A stretch of 64,000 nucleotides of DNA from Streptomyces globisporus (GCA_014649555.1 BMTG01000004.1:62001-126000); one strand, 5' to 3'; shown: positions 32,703 to 41,898, numbered from the stretch's first letter. Notes: generated by a model not told the origin, from the letters alone. Program-made: numbers and translations.

Positions 32703-32737
32703 GAACAGGATGCTACCGACGGGTAGATGAACTGGCG

Positions 32738-32777
32738 ACGGGCGGGTCGCGTGGCTTGTGCCACGCGACCCGCCCGT
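32738..32777 (-). terminator. ctaB terminator
   Basis: A perfect 18-bp inverted repeat with a TTGT loop, 18 nt beyond the ctaB stop. Confidence 0.8.
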
Positions 32778-32795
32778 ACGCCGGAAGCGGGGGTG

Positions 32796-33743
32796 TCAGC
32801 GGAGGAAGGGGTCCACCGCGACGGCGAGGAAGAGGAGCGAGACGTAGGTGATGGACCAGTGGAAGAGCCGCATCTCCTTGAGCTTGGCCCCGGTCACCCC
32901 GGCCTTGGCGCGGTTCTGCAGGCCGTGGGCCTCCCAGAGCCAGGCGCCGCCGGAGAGCAGCGCCACCGCGGTGTAGAACCAGCCCGTGTAGCCGAGCGGG
33001 GTGAGCAGCAGTGAGACCGCGACCATCACCCAGCTGTAGAGGACGATCTGCTTGGCGACCACCCGGTTGCTGGCGACGACCGGGAGCATCGGGACGCCGA
33101 CCCGGGCGTAGTCGTCCTTGACCTTCATCGAGAGCGGCCAGTAATGCGGCGGCGTCCAGAAGAAGATGACGGCGAAGAGGATGACGGCGGCCCAGGAGAC
33201 CGTGTTCGTCACGGCCGACCAGCCGATGAGGACGGGCATGCAGCCCGCGATTCCGCCCCAGACGATGTTCTGGGAGGTGCGGCGCTTCAGCAGCATCGTG
33301 TAGACGACGACGTAGAAGAGCAGCGCGCCGAGCGCGAGGGCGGCCGAGAGCCAGTTGACCAGCAGCCCGAACCAGAGCGTGGAGAACACCGCGAGGCCGA
33401 TGCCGAAGGCCAGGCATTCGCGGGGGCTGACCATGCCCGTGACCAGGGGGCGCTGGGACGTACGGTCCATCAGCGCGTCGATGTCCCGGTCGATGTACAT
33501 GTTGAGCGCGTTGGCGCCGCCCGCGGAGAGGTATCCCCCGATGGTGGTCGTGAGAACGAGCCACAGATCGGGTACACCCTGGGCAGCGAGGAACATCACC
33601 GGAACGGTGGTGATGAGCAGCAGCTCGATGATCCGTGGCTTGGTAAGCGCCACGAATGCCTTGACGCGGGCCCCGAACGGGCGATGGCCCCCTGGGCTGG
33701 GAGTCAAGGCGACCCCTGCGGGTCGGGACTCGACGGCCGTCAC
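32796..33743 (-). CDS. ctaB: Protoheme IX farnesyltransferase (heme O synthase)
   Basis: A 315-aa UbiA-family membrane prenyltransferase with about nine helices. The prenyl-diphosphate aspartates are in [20 protein letters not shown], and the second conserved loop is in [40 protein letters not shown] at the start of helix 1 is typical of CtaB. The enzyme farnesylates heme B to heme O, which CtaA then oxidises. The GTG at 33743 was chosen because AGGGG lies 5-6 nt upstream; the nearby GTG at 33749 is an alternative. It is divergent from tkt, and TAGAGT (33823-33818) is a likely -10. Confidence 0.93.
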   Translation of the reverse strand: MTAVESRPAGVALTPSPGGHRPFGARVKAFVALTKPRIIELLLITTVPVMFLAAQGVPDLWLVLTTTIGGYLSAGGANALNMYIDRDIDALMDRTSQRPLVTGMVSPRECLAFGIGLAVFSTLWFGLLVNWLSAALALGALLFYVVVYTMLLKRRTSQNIVWGGIAGCMPVLIGWSAVTNTVSWAAVILFAVIFFWTPPHYWPLSMKVKDDYARVGVPMLPVVASNRVVAKQIVLYSWVMVAVSLLLTPLGYTGWFYTAVALLSGGAWLWEAHGLQNRAKAGVTGAKLKEMRLFHWSITYVSLLFLAVAVDPFLR

Positions 33744-33817
33744 GCACACCCCTGACAGAGAAATCCCAGCAAGCTCCGGGCCTGGAGGCCCTTGTGAAGA
33801 CTTGCGCGAACTCGACC

Positions 33818-33823
33818 ACTCTA
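33818..33823 (-). promoter_or_regulatory. ctaB -10 element
   Basis: TAGAGT on the minus strand, about 75 nt before the ctaB start. Confidence 0.45.
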
Positions 33824-33931
33824 GACGTTGGGGATACACCGCCCTTCGCGGGGGTGGGGTCGTGTTGAGGGTGACTGTTCGCCGGATGTGCATTCCGCCG
33901 GGAGGCGAACTCCACGGGTCGCCCACACCCT

Positions 33932-33972
33932 GGAAAGTGCACGGAAAGTGCGCCCGGCAACGGGGGTAGGCT
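33932..33972 (+). promoter_or_regulatory. tkt promoter with upstream 9-bp direct repeat
   Basis: GGAAAGTGC occurs at 33932-33940 and 33943-33951, an 11-bp (one helical turn) phase. TAGGCT (33967-33972) follows as a strong -10. The repeat spans the -35 position, so it may bind a regulator of the pentose-phosphate operon. Confidence 0.5.
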
Positions 33973-34036
33973 CGACAGCGCCCGGTGCGGTAACGGTCAC
34001 CGGTTTACGAACAGTGGAGAGGAGCCCTGACTCAGG

Positions 34037-36124
34037 GTGAGCATCAAGCCGACCACCACAGACCTCCAGTGGACCGATGTGGACCAGCGGGCCGTGGACA
34101 CTGCCCGCGTCCTCGCTGCGGACGCCGTACAGAAAGTCGGGAACGGCCACCCGGGCACGGCGATGAGCCTGGCTCCTGCCGCGTACACCCTGTTCCAGAA
34201 GGTGATGCGGCACGACCCCGCGGACGCCGAGTGGACCGGTCGCGACCGGTTCGTCCTCTCCGCCGGCCACTCCAGCCTGACGCTCTACATCCAGCTCTAC
34301 CTGGCCGGCTACGGGCTGGAGCTGGACGACCTGAAGGCCTTCCGCACCTGGGGCTCCAAGACCCCGGGCCACCCGGAGTACGGCCACACCACCGGTGTCG
34401 AGACGACGACCGGGCCGCTGGGCCAGGGTGTCGCCAACGCGGTGGGCATGGCGATGGCCGCCCGCTACGAGCGCGGCCTGTTCGACCCCGAGGCGGCCCC
34501 CGGCACCTCCCCGTTCGACCACATGGTGTGGGCCATCGCCGGTGACGGCTGCCTCCAGGAGGGCATCTCGGCCGAGGCGTCCTCGCTGGCCGGGCACCAG
34601 AAGCTGGGCAACCTGGTCCTGCTCTGGGACGACAACCACATCTCCATCGAGGGCGACACGGAGACCGCGGTCTCCGAGGACACCATCAAGCGGTACGAGG
34701 CGTACGGCTGGCACGTCCAGCGTGTCGACCAGCTGCCGAGCGGCGACCTGGACCCGGCGGGTCTGTACGCGGCGCTGCAGGCGGCCAAGGCCGAGACCGA
34801 GCGCCCCTCGTTCATCGCGGCCCGCTCGATCATCGCCTGGCCCGCCCCGAACGCGCAGAACACCGAGGCCGCGCACGGCTCGGCACTCGGCGACGACGAG
34901 GTCGCGGCGACCAAGCGGGTCCTCGGCTTCGACCCGGAGCAGACCTTCGAGGTCTCCGACGAGGTCATCGGCCACACCCGCGAGGCCCTGGACCGCGGCC
35001 GTGAGGCCCGCGCCGAGTGGGACAAGTCGTTCGCCGCGTGGCGCACGGCCAACCCGGAGCGCGCCGCCTCCTTCGACCGGATCGCCGCGGGCGAGCTGCC
35101 CGAGGGCTGGGAGGAGAAGCTCCCCGTCTTCGAGCCCGGCAAGGGTCTGGCCACCCGTGCCGCCTCCGGCAAGGTGCTCCAGGCGCTCGGTGAGATCGTG
35201 CCCGAGCTGTGGGGCGGCTCCGCCGACCTCGCGGGCTCGAACAACACGACGATCGACAAGACGTCGTCGTTCCTCCCGGCGGGCAACCCGCTGCCGGAGG
35301 CCGACCCGTACGGCCGGACGATCCACTTCGGCATCCGCGAGCACGCGATGGCCGCCGCGATGAACGGCATCGCGCTGCACGGCAACACCCGCATCTACGG
35401 CGGCACCTTCCTGGTGTTCTCCGACTACATGCGCAACGCGGTGCGGCTCTCCGCGCTGATGCACCTGCCGGTGACGTACGTGTGGACGCACGACTCGATC
35501 GGCCTCGGCGAGGACGGCCCGACCCACCAGCCGGTCGAGCACCTGGCCTCGCTGCGCGCCATCCCGGGCCTGAACGTCGTGCGCCCGGCCGACGCCAACG
35601 AGACCGCCATCGCCTGGCGCGAGATCCTGCGCCGCTACACCAAGGTGTTCGGCAAGGGCACCCCGCACGGTCTGGCGCTGACCCGCCAGGGCGTGCCGAC
35701 GTACGAGGCGAACGAGGACGCGGCCAAGGGCGGTTACGTCCTGTTCGAGGCCGAGGGTGGCGAGCCGCAGGTGCTGCTCATCGCGACCGGTTCCGAGGTC
35801 CACGTCGCCGTCGAGGCGCGCGAGCAGCTCCAGGCGGCCGGTGTGCCGACCCGGGTGGTCTCGATGCCGTCGGTCGAGTGGTTCGAGGAGCAGGACCAGG
35901 GCTACAAGGACAGCGTGCTGCCGCCGTCGGTGAAGGCGCGCGTCGCCGTCGAGGCGGGCATCGGCCTGACCTGGTACCGGTACGTGGGCGACGCGGGCCG
36001 GATCGTCTCGCTGGAGCACTTCGGGGCCTCCGCCGACGCGAAGGTGCTGTTCCGCGAGTTCGGCTTCACGCCGGAGCACGTGGCCGCCGCCGCGCGGGAA
36101 TCTCTCGAAGCCGCAGCACGCTGA
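34037..36124 (+). CDS. tkt: Transketolase
   Basis: A 695-aa thiamine-diphosphate enzyme. The N-terminal ThDP-binding motif is WAIAGDGCLQEGISAEASSL, running on to LVLLWDDNHISIEG. The middle domain has GIREHAMAAAMNGIALHG with the catalytic Glu and YVWTHDSIGLGEDGPTHQPV. The C-terminal domain is LLIATGSEVHVAVEA. It moves two-carbon units in the non-oxidative pentose phosphate pathway. GTG start at 34037; AGGAG lies unusually far upstream (about 13 nt). It heads tkt-tal-zwf-opcA-pgl, with 34 nt to tal. Confidence 0.95.
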   Translation: MSIKPTTTDLQWTDVDQRAVDTARVLAADAVQKVGNGHPGTAMSLAPAAYTLFQKVMRHDPADAEWTGRDRFVLSAGHSSLTLYIQLYLAGYGLELDDLKAFRTWGSKTPGHPEYGHTTGVETTTGPLGQGVANAVGMAMAARYERGLFDPEAAPGTSPFDHMVWAIAGDGCLQEGISAEASSLAGHQKLGNLVLLWDDNHISIEGDTETAVSEDTIKRYEAYGWHVQRVDQLPSGDLDPAGLYAALQAAKAETERPSFIAARSIIAWPAPNAQNTEAAHGSALGDDEVAATKRVLGFDPEQTFEVSDEVIGHTREALDRGREARAEWDKSFAAWRTANPERAASFDRIAAGELPEGWEEKLPVFEPGKGLATRAASGKVLQALGEIVPELWGGSADLAGSNNTTIDKTSSFLPAGNPLPEADPYGRTIHFGIREHAMAAAMNGIALHGNTRIYGGTFLVFSDYMRNAVRLSALMHLPVTYVWTHDSIGLGEDGPTHQPVEHLASLRAIPGLNVVRPADANETAIAWREILRRYTKVFGKGTPHGLALTRQGVPTYEANEDAAKGGYVLFEAEGGEPQVLLIATGSEVHVAVEAREQLQAAGVPTRVVSMPSVEWFEEQDQGYKDSVLPPSVKARVAVEAGIGLTWYRYVGDAGRIVSLEHFGASADAKVLFREFGFTPEHVAAAARESLEAAAR

Positions 36125-36158
36125 CGCCGGTAGATACGACTAGTAGGAGATGCAACTC

Positions 36159-37277
36159 ATGACAGACGCACTCAAGCGCCTCTCCGACGAGGGCGTGGCG
36201 ATCTGGCTCGACGACCTGTCGCGCAAGCGGATCACGTCCGGCAACCTGGCCGAGCTGATCGACCAGAGCCATGTCGTCGGCGTCACCACCAACCCGTCGA
36301 TCTTCCAGAAGGCGATCTCGCAGGGCGACGGCTACGAGCAGCAGCTCACCGATCTCGCCGCCCGCAAGGTCACCGTCGAGGAAGCGGTCCGCATGATCAC
36401 TACGGCGGACGTCCGCGACGCCGCCGACATCCTGCGCCCGGTCTTCGACGCCACCGACGGCCAGGACGGCCGGGTCTCCATCGAGGTGGACCCGCGTCTG
36501 GCCCACAACACCCTGGCCACCACCGCCGAGGCCAAGCAGCTGGCCTGGCTGGTCGACCGGCCGAACACGCTCATCAAGATCCCGGCCACCAAGGCGGGCC
36601 TCCCGGCGATCACCGAGACGATCGGCCGGGGCATCAGCGTCAACGTGACGCTGATCTTCTCGCTGGAGCGCTACCGCGCGGTCATGGACGCCTACCTGGC
36701 GGGCCTGGAGAAGGCGAAGGCCGCGGGCCTGGACCTCTCCAAGATCCACTCGGTGGCGTCGTTCTTCGTGTCCCGCGTGGACACCGAGATCGACAAGCGT
36801 CTGGACGCGATCGGCTCCGACGAGGCGAAGGCCGCCAAGGGCAAGTCCGCCCTGGCCAACGCACGGCTGGCCTACGAGGCGTACGAGGAGGTCTTCTCCT
36901 CCGACCGCTGGGCGGCCCTGGACAACGCGCAGGCCAACAAGCAGCGTCCGCTGTGGGCCTCGACCGGCGTCAAGGACCCGTCGCTCAAGGACACGCTGTA
37001 CGTCGACGACCTGGTGGCGCCGAACACGGTGAACACCATGCCGGAGGCGACGCTGGAAGCGGTGGCCGACCACGGCGAGATCACCGGCAACACCGTCGCC
37101 GGCGGCTACGACCAGGCGCGCGCGGACCTGGACGCCATCAAGAAGCTCGGCATCTCCTACGACGAGGTCGTACAGGTGCTGGAGGACGAGGGCGTCGAGA
37201 AGTTCGAGGCGTCCTGGAACGACCTGCTCAAGTCGACCGAGGCGGAGCTTTCGCGCCTCGCCCCCTCGGAGGGCTGA
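36159..37277 (+). CDS. tal: Transaldolase
   Basis: A 372-aa actinobacterial (subfamily 2) transaldolase. It has [19 protein letters not shown] near the N-terminus, the Schiff-base lysine in [16 protein letters not shown], and [14 protein letters not shown]. It exchanges three-carbon dihydroxyacetone units between sedoheptulose-7-phosphate and glyceraldehyde-3-phosphate. AGGAG lies 8 nt before the ATG at 36159, which was preferred over the in-frame ATG three codons earlier. It lies 34 nt after tkt and only 5 nt before the TTG start of zwf. Confidence 0.95.
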   Translation: MTDALKRLSDEGVAIWLDDLSRKRITSGNLAELIDQSHVVGVTTNPSIFQKAISQGDGYEQQLTDLAARKVTVEEAVRMITTADVRDAADILRPVFDATDGQDGRVSIEVDPRLAHNTLATTAEAKQLAWLVDRPNTLIKIPATKAGLPAITETIGRGISVNVTLIFSLERYRAVMDAYLAGLEKAKAAGLDLSKIHSVASFFVSRVDTEIDKRLDAIGSDEAKAAKGKSALANARLAYEAYEEVFSSDRWAALDNAQANKQRPLWASTGVKDPSLKDTLYVDDLVAPNTVNTMPEATLEAVADHGEITGNTVAGGYDQARADLDAIKKLGISYDEVVQVLEDEGVEKFEASWNDLLKSTEAELSRLAPSEG

Positions 37278-37282
37278 CCACT

Positions 37283-38815
37283 TTGTCTGCTGTTCCCGGA
37301 GCCAACCCGCTCCGTGACGCACAGGACCGACGGCTCCCGCGTATCGCGGGGCCGTCGGGCCTGGTCATCTTTGGCGTCACGGGCGATTTGTCCCGTAAAA
37401 AGCTGATGCCTGCCGTCTACGACCTGGCCAATCGCGGCCTGCTGCCGCCGGGCTTCTCGCTCATCGGCTTCGCGCGCCGCGACTGGGAGGACGAGGACTT
37501 CGCCCAGGTAGTCCACGACGCCGTCAAGGAGCACGCCCGTACGCCGTTCCGCGAGGAGGTCTGGCAGCAGCTCATCCAGGGCATGCGCTTCGTCCAGGGC
37601 AACTTCGACGACGACGAGGCGTTCGAGACGCTGAAGGCGACCATCGAGGAGCTCGACAAGGCACAGGGGACGGGCGGCAACTTCGCCTTCTACCTGTCCG
37701 TGCCGCCGAAGTTCTTCCCCAAGGTCGTCCAGCAGCTGAAGAAGCACGGCCTGGCCGACCAGAAGGAGGGCTCCTGGCGGCGTGCCGTCATCGAGAAGCC
37801 GTTCGGTCACGACCTGGCCAGCGCGCAGGAGCTCAACCAGCTCGTGCACGACGTCTTCCCGCCCAACGAGGTCTTCCGGATCGACCACTACCTGGGGAAG
37901 GAGACGGTCCAGAACATCCTGGCGCTGCGGTTCGCCAACACGATGTGGGAGCCGATCTGGAACCGGTCCTACGTCGACCACGTGCAGATCACGATGGCCG
38001 AGGACATCGGCATCGGCGGCCGGGCCGGCTACTACGACGGCATCGGCGCCGCCCGTGACGTCATCCAGAACCACCTGCTCCAGCTGCTGGCGCTGACCGC
38101 GATGGAGGAGCCCGGCTCCTTCCACCCGAAGGCCCTGGTCGCCGAGAAGCTCAAGGTGCTCACCGCCGTCGAGCTGCCCGAGGACCTCGGTCTGCACACC
38201 GTGCGCGCCCAGTACGAGCACGCCTGGCAGGGCGGCCAGGAGGTCCTCGGCTACTGCGAGGAGGACGGCATCGACCCCAAGTCGACGACCGACACCTACG
38301 CGGCCATCAAGCTGACGATCAACAACCGGCGCTGGGCGGGCGTGCCGTTCTACCTCCGGACCGGAAAGCGGCTCGGCCGCCGGGTCACGGAGATCGCGGT
38401 CGTCTTCAAGCGCGCCCCCTACCTCCCCTTCGAGTCGGGTGCGACCGAGGAGCTGGGCGGCAACGCCCTGGTCATCCGGGTCCAGCCGGACGAGGGCGTC
38501 ACCGTGCGCTTCGGCTCGAAGGTGCCCGGCACCTCGATGGAGGTCCGGGACGTCACGATGGACTTCGCGTACGGCGAGTCGTTCACGGAGTCCAGCCCGG
38601 AGGCGTACGAGCGGCTCCTCCTGGACGTCCTGCTCGGCGACGCCAACCTCTTCCCCCGCCACCAGGAGGTCGAACTCTCCTGGACCATCCTCGACCCGAT
38701 CGAGGAGTACTGGGACAAGCACGGCAAGCCCGCGAAGTACGCGGCCGGCACCTGGGGTCCGGCCGAGGCCGACGAGATGCTCGCACGTGACGGACGGAGC
38801 TGGAGGCGGCCATGA
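37283..38815 (+). CDS. zwf: Glucose-6-phosphate 1-dehydrogenase
   Basis: A 510-aa G6PDH. The NADP-binding motif is LVIFGVTGDLSRKKLMPAVY, the active-site lysine-histidine block is VFRIDHYLGKETVQNILALR, and AVIEKPFGHDL follows the substrate site. It makes NADPH and 6-phosphogluconolactone. A TTG start at 37283 was chosen because GGAGGG precedes it and the upstream frame is a shadow of tal. The protein begins LSAVPGANPLRDAQDRRLPR. It sits 5 nt after tal and overlaps opcA by 4 bp. Confidence 0.93.
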   Translation: MSAVPGANPLRDAQDRRLPRIAGPSGLVIFGVTGDLSRKKLMPAVYDLANRGLLPPGFSLIGFARRDWEDEDFAQVVHDAVKEHARTPFREEVWQQLIQGMRFVQGNFDDDEAFETLKATIEELDKAQGTGGNFAFYLSVPPKFFPKVVQQLKKHGLADQKEGSWRRAVIEKPFGHDLASAQELNQLVHDVFPPNEVFRIDHYLGKETVQNILALRFANTMWEPIWNRSYVDHVQITMAEDIGIGGRAGYYDGIGAARDVIQNHLLQLLALTAMEEPGSFHPKALVAEKLKVLTAVELPEDLGLHTVRAQYEHAWQGGQEVLGYCEEDGIDPKSTTDTYAAIKLTINNRRWAGVPFYLRTGKRLGRRVTEIAVVFKRAPYLPFESGATEELGGNALVIRVQPDEGVTVRFGSKVPGTSMEVRDVTMDFAYGESFTESSPEAYERLLLDVLLGDANLFPRHQEVELSWTILDPIEEYWDKHGKPAKYAAGTWGPAEADEMLARDGRSWRRP

Positions 38816-39852
38816 AGATCGATCTCACGGAAACCACGTCCAGCAAGATCAACCAGGCGCTGGTCTCGGCCCGCCGGGCGATCGGCACCCCCGCCATCGG
38901 CATGGTGCTCACGCTGGTCATCGTCACCGACGAGGAGAACGCGTACGACGCGCTCAAGTCGGCCGGTGACGCCTCGCGCGAGCACCCCTCGCGGCTCATC
39001 GCGGTGATCAAGCGGCACAGCCGCTCGCCGCGCGCGCGCCGGGACGCCCGGCTCGACGCCGAGGTCCGGGTCGGTTCCGACGCGGGCACCGGCGAGACGG
39101 TCGTCCTGCGCCTCCACGGCGAACTGGCCAACCACGCCCAGTCGGTGGTCCTGCCGCTGCTGCTGCCGGACGCCCCGGTCGTGGTGTGGTGGCCCGAGGA
39201 CGCCCCCGCCGACCCGGCGAAGGACCCGCTCGGTGCGCTGGCCCAGCGCCGGATCACCGACACCTACTCGGCGGAGCTGCCGCTCGACGAGCTGGCGGTA
39301 CGGGCCGCGACGTACAGCCCCGGCGACACGGACCTGGCCTGGACCCGGATCACCCCGTGGCGCTCGATGCTGGCCGCCGCGCTGGACCAGCAGCCGGCCG
39401 AGGTCATCGGCGCGACCGTCGAGGGCGAGAGCGACAACCCGAGCTGCGAGCTGCTGGCCATGTGGCTCGCGGACCGGCTCGGCGTCCCGGTGGAGCGCAC
39501 GCTCTCCGAGGGGCCCGGTCTCACCGCGGTCCGGATGGAGACGAAGAACGGCGTCATCGTCCTGGACCGCGCCGACGGCGGGCTGGCCACGCTCTCCATG
39601 CAGAACCAGCCGGACCGCGCGGTGGCGCTCAAGCGCCGTGACACCGCCGAGCTGCTGGCGGAGGAGCTGCGCCGGCTCGACCCGGACAACACCTACGCCT
39701 CGTCGGTGAAGTTCGGCGTCGACAAGCTGCACGCGGGTGGCGAGGTCACGGCCAAGCCGGTCGACAGCGCCGCGGACAAGGCGGACAAGGCCGCCGAGGC
39801 CAAGGCTCCCGCCGCGAAGAAGGCCCCGGCCAAGAAGGCGGCGTCGAAGTGA
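38812..39852 (+). CDS. opcA: Glucose-6-phosphate dehydrogenase assembly protein OpcA
   Basis: A 346-aa OpcA. The family start KIDLTETTSSKINQALVSAR is followed by a central GETVVLRLHGELANHAQSVV and the PVVVWWPEDAP strand. OpcA binds G6PDH and makes it active in actinobacteria and cyanobacteria, in a redox-linked way. The last roughly 30 residues are Lys/Ala-rich (AAEAKAPAAKKAPAKKAASK), an extension not needed for the core fold. ATG at 38812 overlaps the zwf stop (ATGA), and the pgl GTG overlaps its stop (GTGA), so all three are coupled. Confidence 0.93.
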   Translation: MKIDLTETTSSKINQALVSARRAIGTPAIGMVLTLVIVTDEENAYDALKSAGDASREHPSRLIAVIKRHSRSPRARRDARLDAEVRVGSDAGTGETVVLRLHGELANHAQSVVLPLLLPDAPVVVWWPEDAPADPAKDPLGALAQRRITDTYSAELPLDELAVRAATYSPGDTDLAWTRITPWRSMLAAALDQQPAEVIGATVEGESDNPSCELLAMWLADRLGVPVERTLSEGPGLTAVRMETKNGVIVLDRADGGLATLSMQNQPDRAVALKRRDTAELLAEELRRLDPDNTYASSVKFGVDKLHAGGEVTAKPVDSAADKADKAAEAKAPAAKKAPAKKAASK

Positions 39853-40631
39853 CGCCTCCCCAACTGGTCGTCCACCGCGACAAGGAGCTGATGGCCCAGG
39901 CCGCGGCGGCCCGGCTGATCACGAAGATCGTGGACGCCCAGGCTTCCCGGGGCCACGCCTCGGTGGTGCTGACCGGCGGGCGCAACGGCAACGGCCTGCT
40001 GGCCGCGCTCGCCGCCGCGCCCGCCCGGGACGCGGTCGACTGGTCGCGCCTGGACCTGTGGTGGGGCGACGAGCGGTTCCTGCCCGAGGGCGACCCGGAG
40101 CGCAATGTCACCCAGGCCCGCGAGGCGCTGCTCGACGCGGTACCGCTGGACCCGGCCCGGGTCCACGCGATGCCCGCGTCCGACGGCCCGTACGGCGACG
40201 ACGCGGACGCCGCCGCGGCCGGTTACGCCGACGAACTGGCCGCCGCCGCGGATCCCGAGGACCACGGCCCGGTGCCCACGTTCGACGTGCTGATGCTGGG
40301 CGTCGGCCCGGACACGCACGTGGCCTCGCTCTTCCCGGAGCTGCCCGCGGTACGGGAGACCGAGCGCACCGTCGTCGGTGTGCACGGGGCACCCAAGCCG
40401 CCGCCGGTCCGCGTCTCGCTCACGCTGCCGGCGATCCGCGCGGCGCGCGAGGTGTGGCTGCTCGCGGCGGGCGAGGACAAGGCGGAAGCCGCGGCCATCG
40501 CGCTGTCCGGAGCCGGGGAGATCCAGGCCCCGGCGGCGGGCGCGTACGGCCGCAGCCGCACGCTGTGGCTGCTGGACGCGGCGGCGGCCTCGCAACTGCC
40601 GCGCGCGCTCTACCCTCCGGCCTCCGCCTGA
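39849..40631 (+). CDS. pgl: 6-phosphogluconolactonase
   Basis: A 260-aa Pgl of the NagB/RpiA fold. It has VVLTGGRNGNGLLAALAAAP near the N-terminus and VDWSRLDLWWGDERFLPEGD, then FDVLMLGVGPDTHVASLFPE with the general-base His/Asp region. It hydrolyses the lactone made by Zwf. GTG start at 39849 overlaps the opcA stop. It is the last gene of the pentose-phosphate operon and is followed by a good terminator. Confidence 0.92.
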   Translation: MTPPQLVVHRDKELMAQAAAARLITKIVDAQASRGHASVVLTGGRNGNGLLAALAAAPARDAVDWSRLDLWWGDERFLPEGDPERNVTQAREALLDAVPLDPARVHAMPASDGPYGDDADAAAAGYADELAAAADPEDHGPVPTFDVLMLGVGPDTHVASLFPELPAVRETERTVVGVHGAPKPPPVRVSLTLPAIRAAREVWLLAAGEDKAEAAAIALSGAGEIQAPAAGAYGRSRTLWLLDAAAASQLPRALYPPASA

Positions 40632-40644
40632 GCGTTCACTCCCT

Positions 40645-40683
40645 GAAGGCCCGGCCCGCTCTTCCCGAGCGGTCCGGGCCTTC
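40645..40683 (+). terminator. pgl operon terminator
   Basis: GAAGGCCCGG-C-CCGCTC pairs with GAGCGG-T-CCGGGCCTTC around loop TTCCC, a 16-bp stem with one mismatch, 13 nt after pgl. Its right half is copied 1,234 bp downstream. Confidence 0.85.
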
Positions 40684-40690
40684 GGCGTGA
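40665..40690. repeat. 26-bp direct repeat, left copy (flank of the barstar islet)
   Basis: Bases 40665-40690 are identical to 41899-41924. This copy forms the right half of the pgl terminator and the base after it. Confidence 0.9.
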
Positions 40691-40722
40691 CCGGCGCGCC
40701 GGTCGAAGAGCGGCGCGGAACA

Positions 40723-41505
40723 TCACCCCGGGGACAGCTCGGTCTCCACACCGCACTCCTCGAACAGGGCGAGAACTCTTTCGGTGAAATCGCTGCCCAG
40801 TGCCTCGCGGGCGACGGAAAAGTTCCACCACACCAGACGGAACGGAGCCACGTCGTCGCGCCGCATGGTCCGAAGGCAGTCGAAGACCGCGTCGAGGTTG
40901 GAACCGAAGTAGCCACCGGGTCCGTTGACGGCTTCTCCCAGGGCGCAGTAGAAGCCGTCCCTCGTGGTGATTCCGGTGCCGTCGATGACCGCCGTCCCGC
41001 CGGTCTCGTAGCGGGTCGCCTCCCGCCCGGACTCGAACCAGGCGGTCTGCACGACGTGCAGCCAGCTCTCGTGCCAGTCGGACGGGCAGCGAGCCCACTC
41101 TCCGCGCTCCACGGGTCGCCCCGTGGCCCACTTCCGCCAGATCTCTCCGGCCCGGGGGTACTCGCAGGTATACCCGAAGGAGTAGTCGAGGTCGGGGCGG
41201 TCGGCGCCGGACGCCCCCGGCTCGTGCCGGAAAGCGGCGGACGCCCTCCCGATGAAGTACGTCCCGATCGTTCGCCCCTGCCGGTCGACGACCTGCAGCT
41301 CGGCGCGCTCGGTCTTCCGCCGGGCGGGGTCGACCTGGTGCGCTCGGACAAAGGTGACGGTGACGGTCTCCGGCGGCTCCGGGTCCTCCTCCGTGAAGTA
41401 GTCGAGAAGATCCTCTGCAGCCAGCAGAACCTCTCCGGACTCCTGATCGACAAGTCGGTACAGGACGTCCTGCGCATCGCCGATGCCTTCACTTGCGGAG
41501 CTCAT
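40723..41505 (-). CDS. Barstar-domain (RNase inhibitor/immunity-like) protein
   Basis: A 260-aa protein. Residues 176-260 form a barstar-like domain: a start ITTRDGFYCALGEAV, the family hallmark YFGSNLDAVFDCLR, then PFRLVWWNFSVAREAL and a closing helix-strand. Barstar domains block barnase-type RNases and serve as immunity proteins in polymorphic toxin systems. Residues 1-175 form another, unrecognised domain (LYRLVDQESGEVLLAAEDLL, DRQGRTIGTYFIGRASAAF) that may contact the toxin. ATG at 41505 overlaps by 4 bp the end of a frameshifted ORF, suggesting the pair was once a toxin-immunity operon. No intact toxin is visible. Confidence 0.75.
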   Translation of the reverse strand: MSSASEGIGDAQDVLYRLVDQESGEVLLAAEDLLDYFTEEDPEPPETVTVTFVRAHQVDPARRKTERAELQVVDRQGRTIGTYFIGRASAAFRHEPGASGADRPDLDYSFGYTCEYPRAGEIWRKWATGRPVERGEWARCPSDWHESWLHVVQTAWFESGREATRYETGGTAVIDGTGITTRDGFYCALGEAVNGPGGYFGSNLDAVFDCLRTMRRDDVAPFRLVWWNFSVAREALGSDFTERVLALFEECGVETELSPG

Positions 41506-41845
41506 GCGTAACCGTTTCGTTTCCAGCCCCAGTCAGGGAAATGCGGGGCGGTGAAGCGCTGGATCTTCTTGTAGTGGATCGCTGTCCACCCAATCATCTG
41601 AACCCCGCCCGCCGCAGTCGCGTTGCGGGCCGTACGTGCGGATTCCGCCGCCTCGTCGGAGCACGCGGCCGCCTCGTTCCCACGGTCATGGCCCTCTGCG
41701 CCGCCTTCAGCGCGGTGTCGGCGGACGCCGTCGCCTCGTTCGCGGCGGCGGTGGCCGCCGCCGCGGCATCCACCGCCTTGCCCGCTTCGCCGGCCGTCTT
41801 GTCCGCCGCCTTCGCCACCGCTCCCCGGAATGGTTGTGCGGCCAT
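41502..41845 (-). pseudogene. Frameshifted Ala-rich ORF upstream of the barstar gene (toxin-like remnant?)
   Basis: An ATG at 41845, with AGGTG upstream, opens an Ala-rich helical segment (AVAKAADKTAGEAGKAVDAA, then AANEATASADTALKAAQRAM). Near 41680 this frame turns into Arg/Pro-rich nonsense. The next frame continues a sensible protein: GNEAAACSDEAAESARTARN, then MIGWTAIHYKKIQRFTAPHF and PDWGWKRNGYA. That frame ends in TGA overlapping the barstar ATG. A 1-nt deletion (or 2-nt insertion) joins the two parts into a roughly 113-aa protein. Ala-rich 'NEAASAxxA' repeats of this kind occur in Streptomyces secreted toxins. No known nuclease motif is seen in the tail, so the toxin reading is tentative; programmed frameshifting or sequencing error are alternatives. 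Confidence 0.5.
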
Positions 41846-41898
41846 CCGTAACACCTGTACAAAGGCACAGCCGCATGACGGAGCCCGGACTGCTTCTA

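Larger units (their letters stand above)
40691..41898. other. Putative inserted islet between 26-bp direct repeats
   Basis: This stretch lies between the two copies of the repeat and contains only a barstar-domain gene and a frameshifted partner. Parts (about 41505-41620) look less G+C-rich than the neighbours. The right flank also keeps a degenerate copy of the left terminator arm (41883-41890). The simplest reading is insertion at the pgl terminator with duplication of its sequence; no integrase or transposase is present. Confidence 0.55.

Noticed and set aside
40691-41898. The islet as a classic integrative element
   Set aside because: There is no integrase, no tRNA site and only 1.2 kb of DNA; kept as a small insertion between direct repeats rather than a mobile element call.
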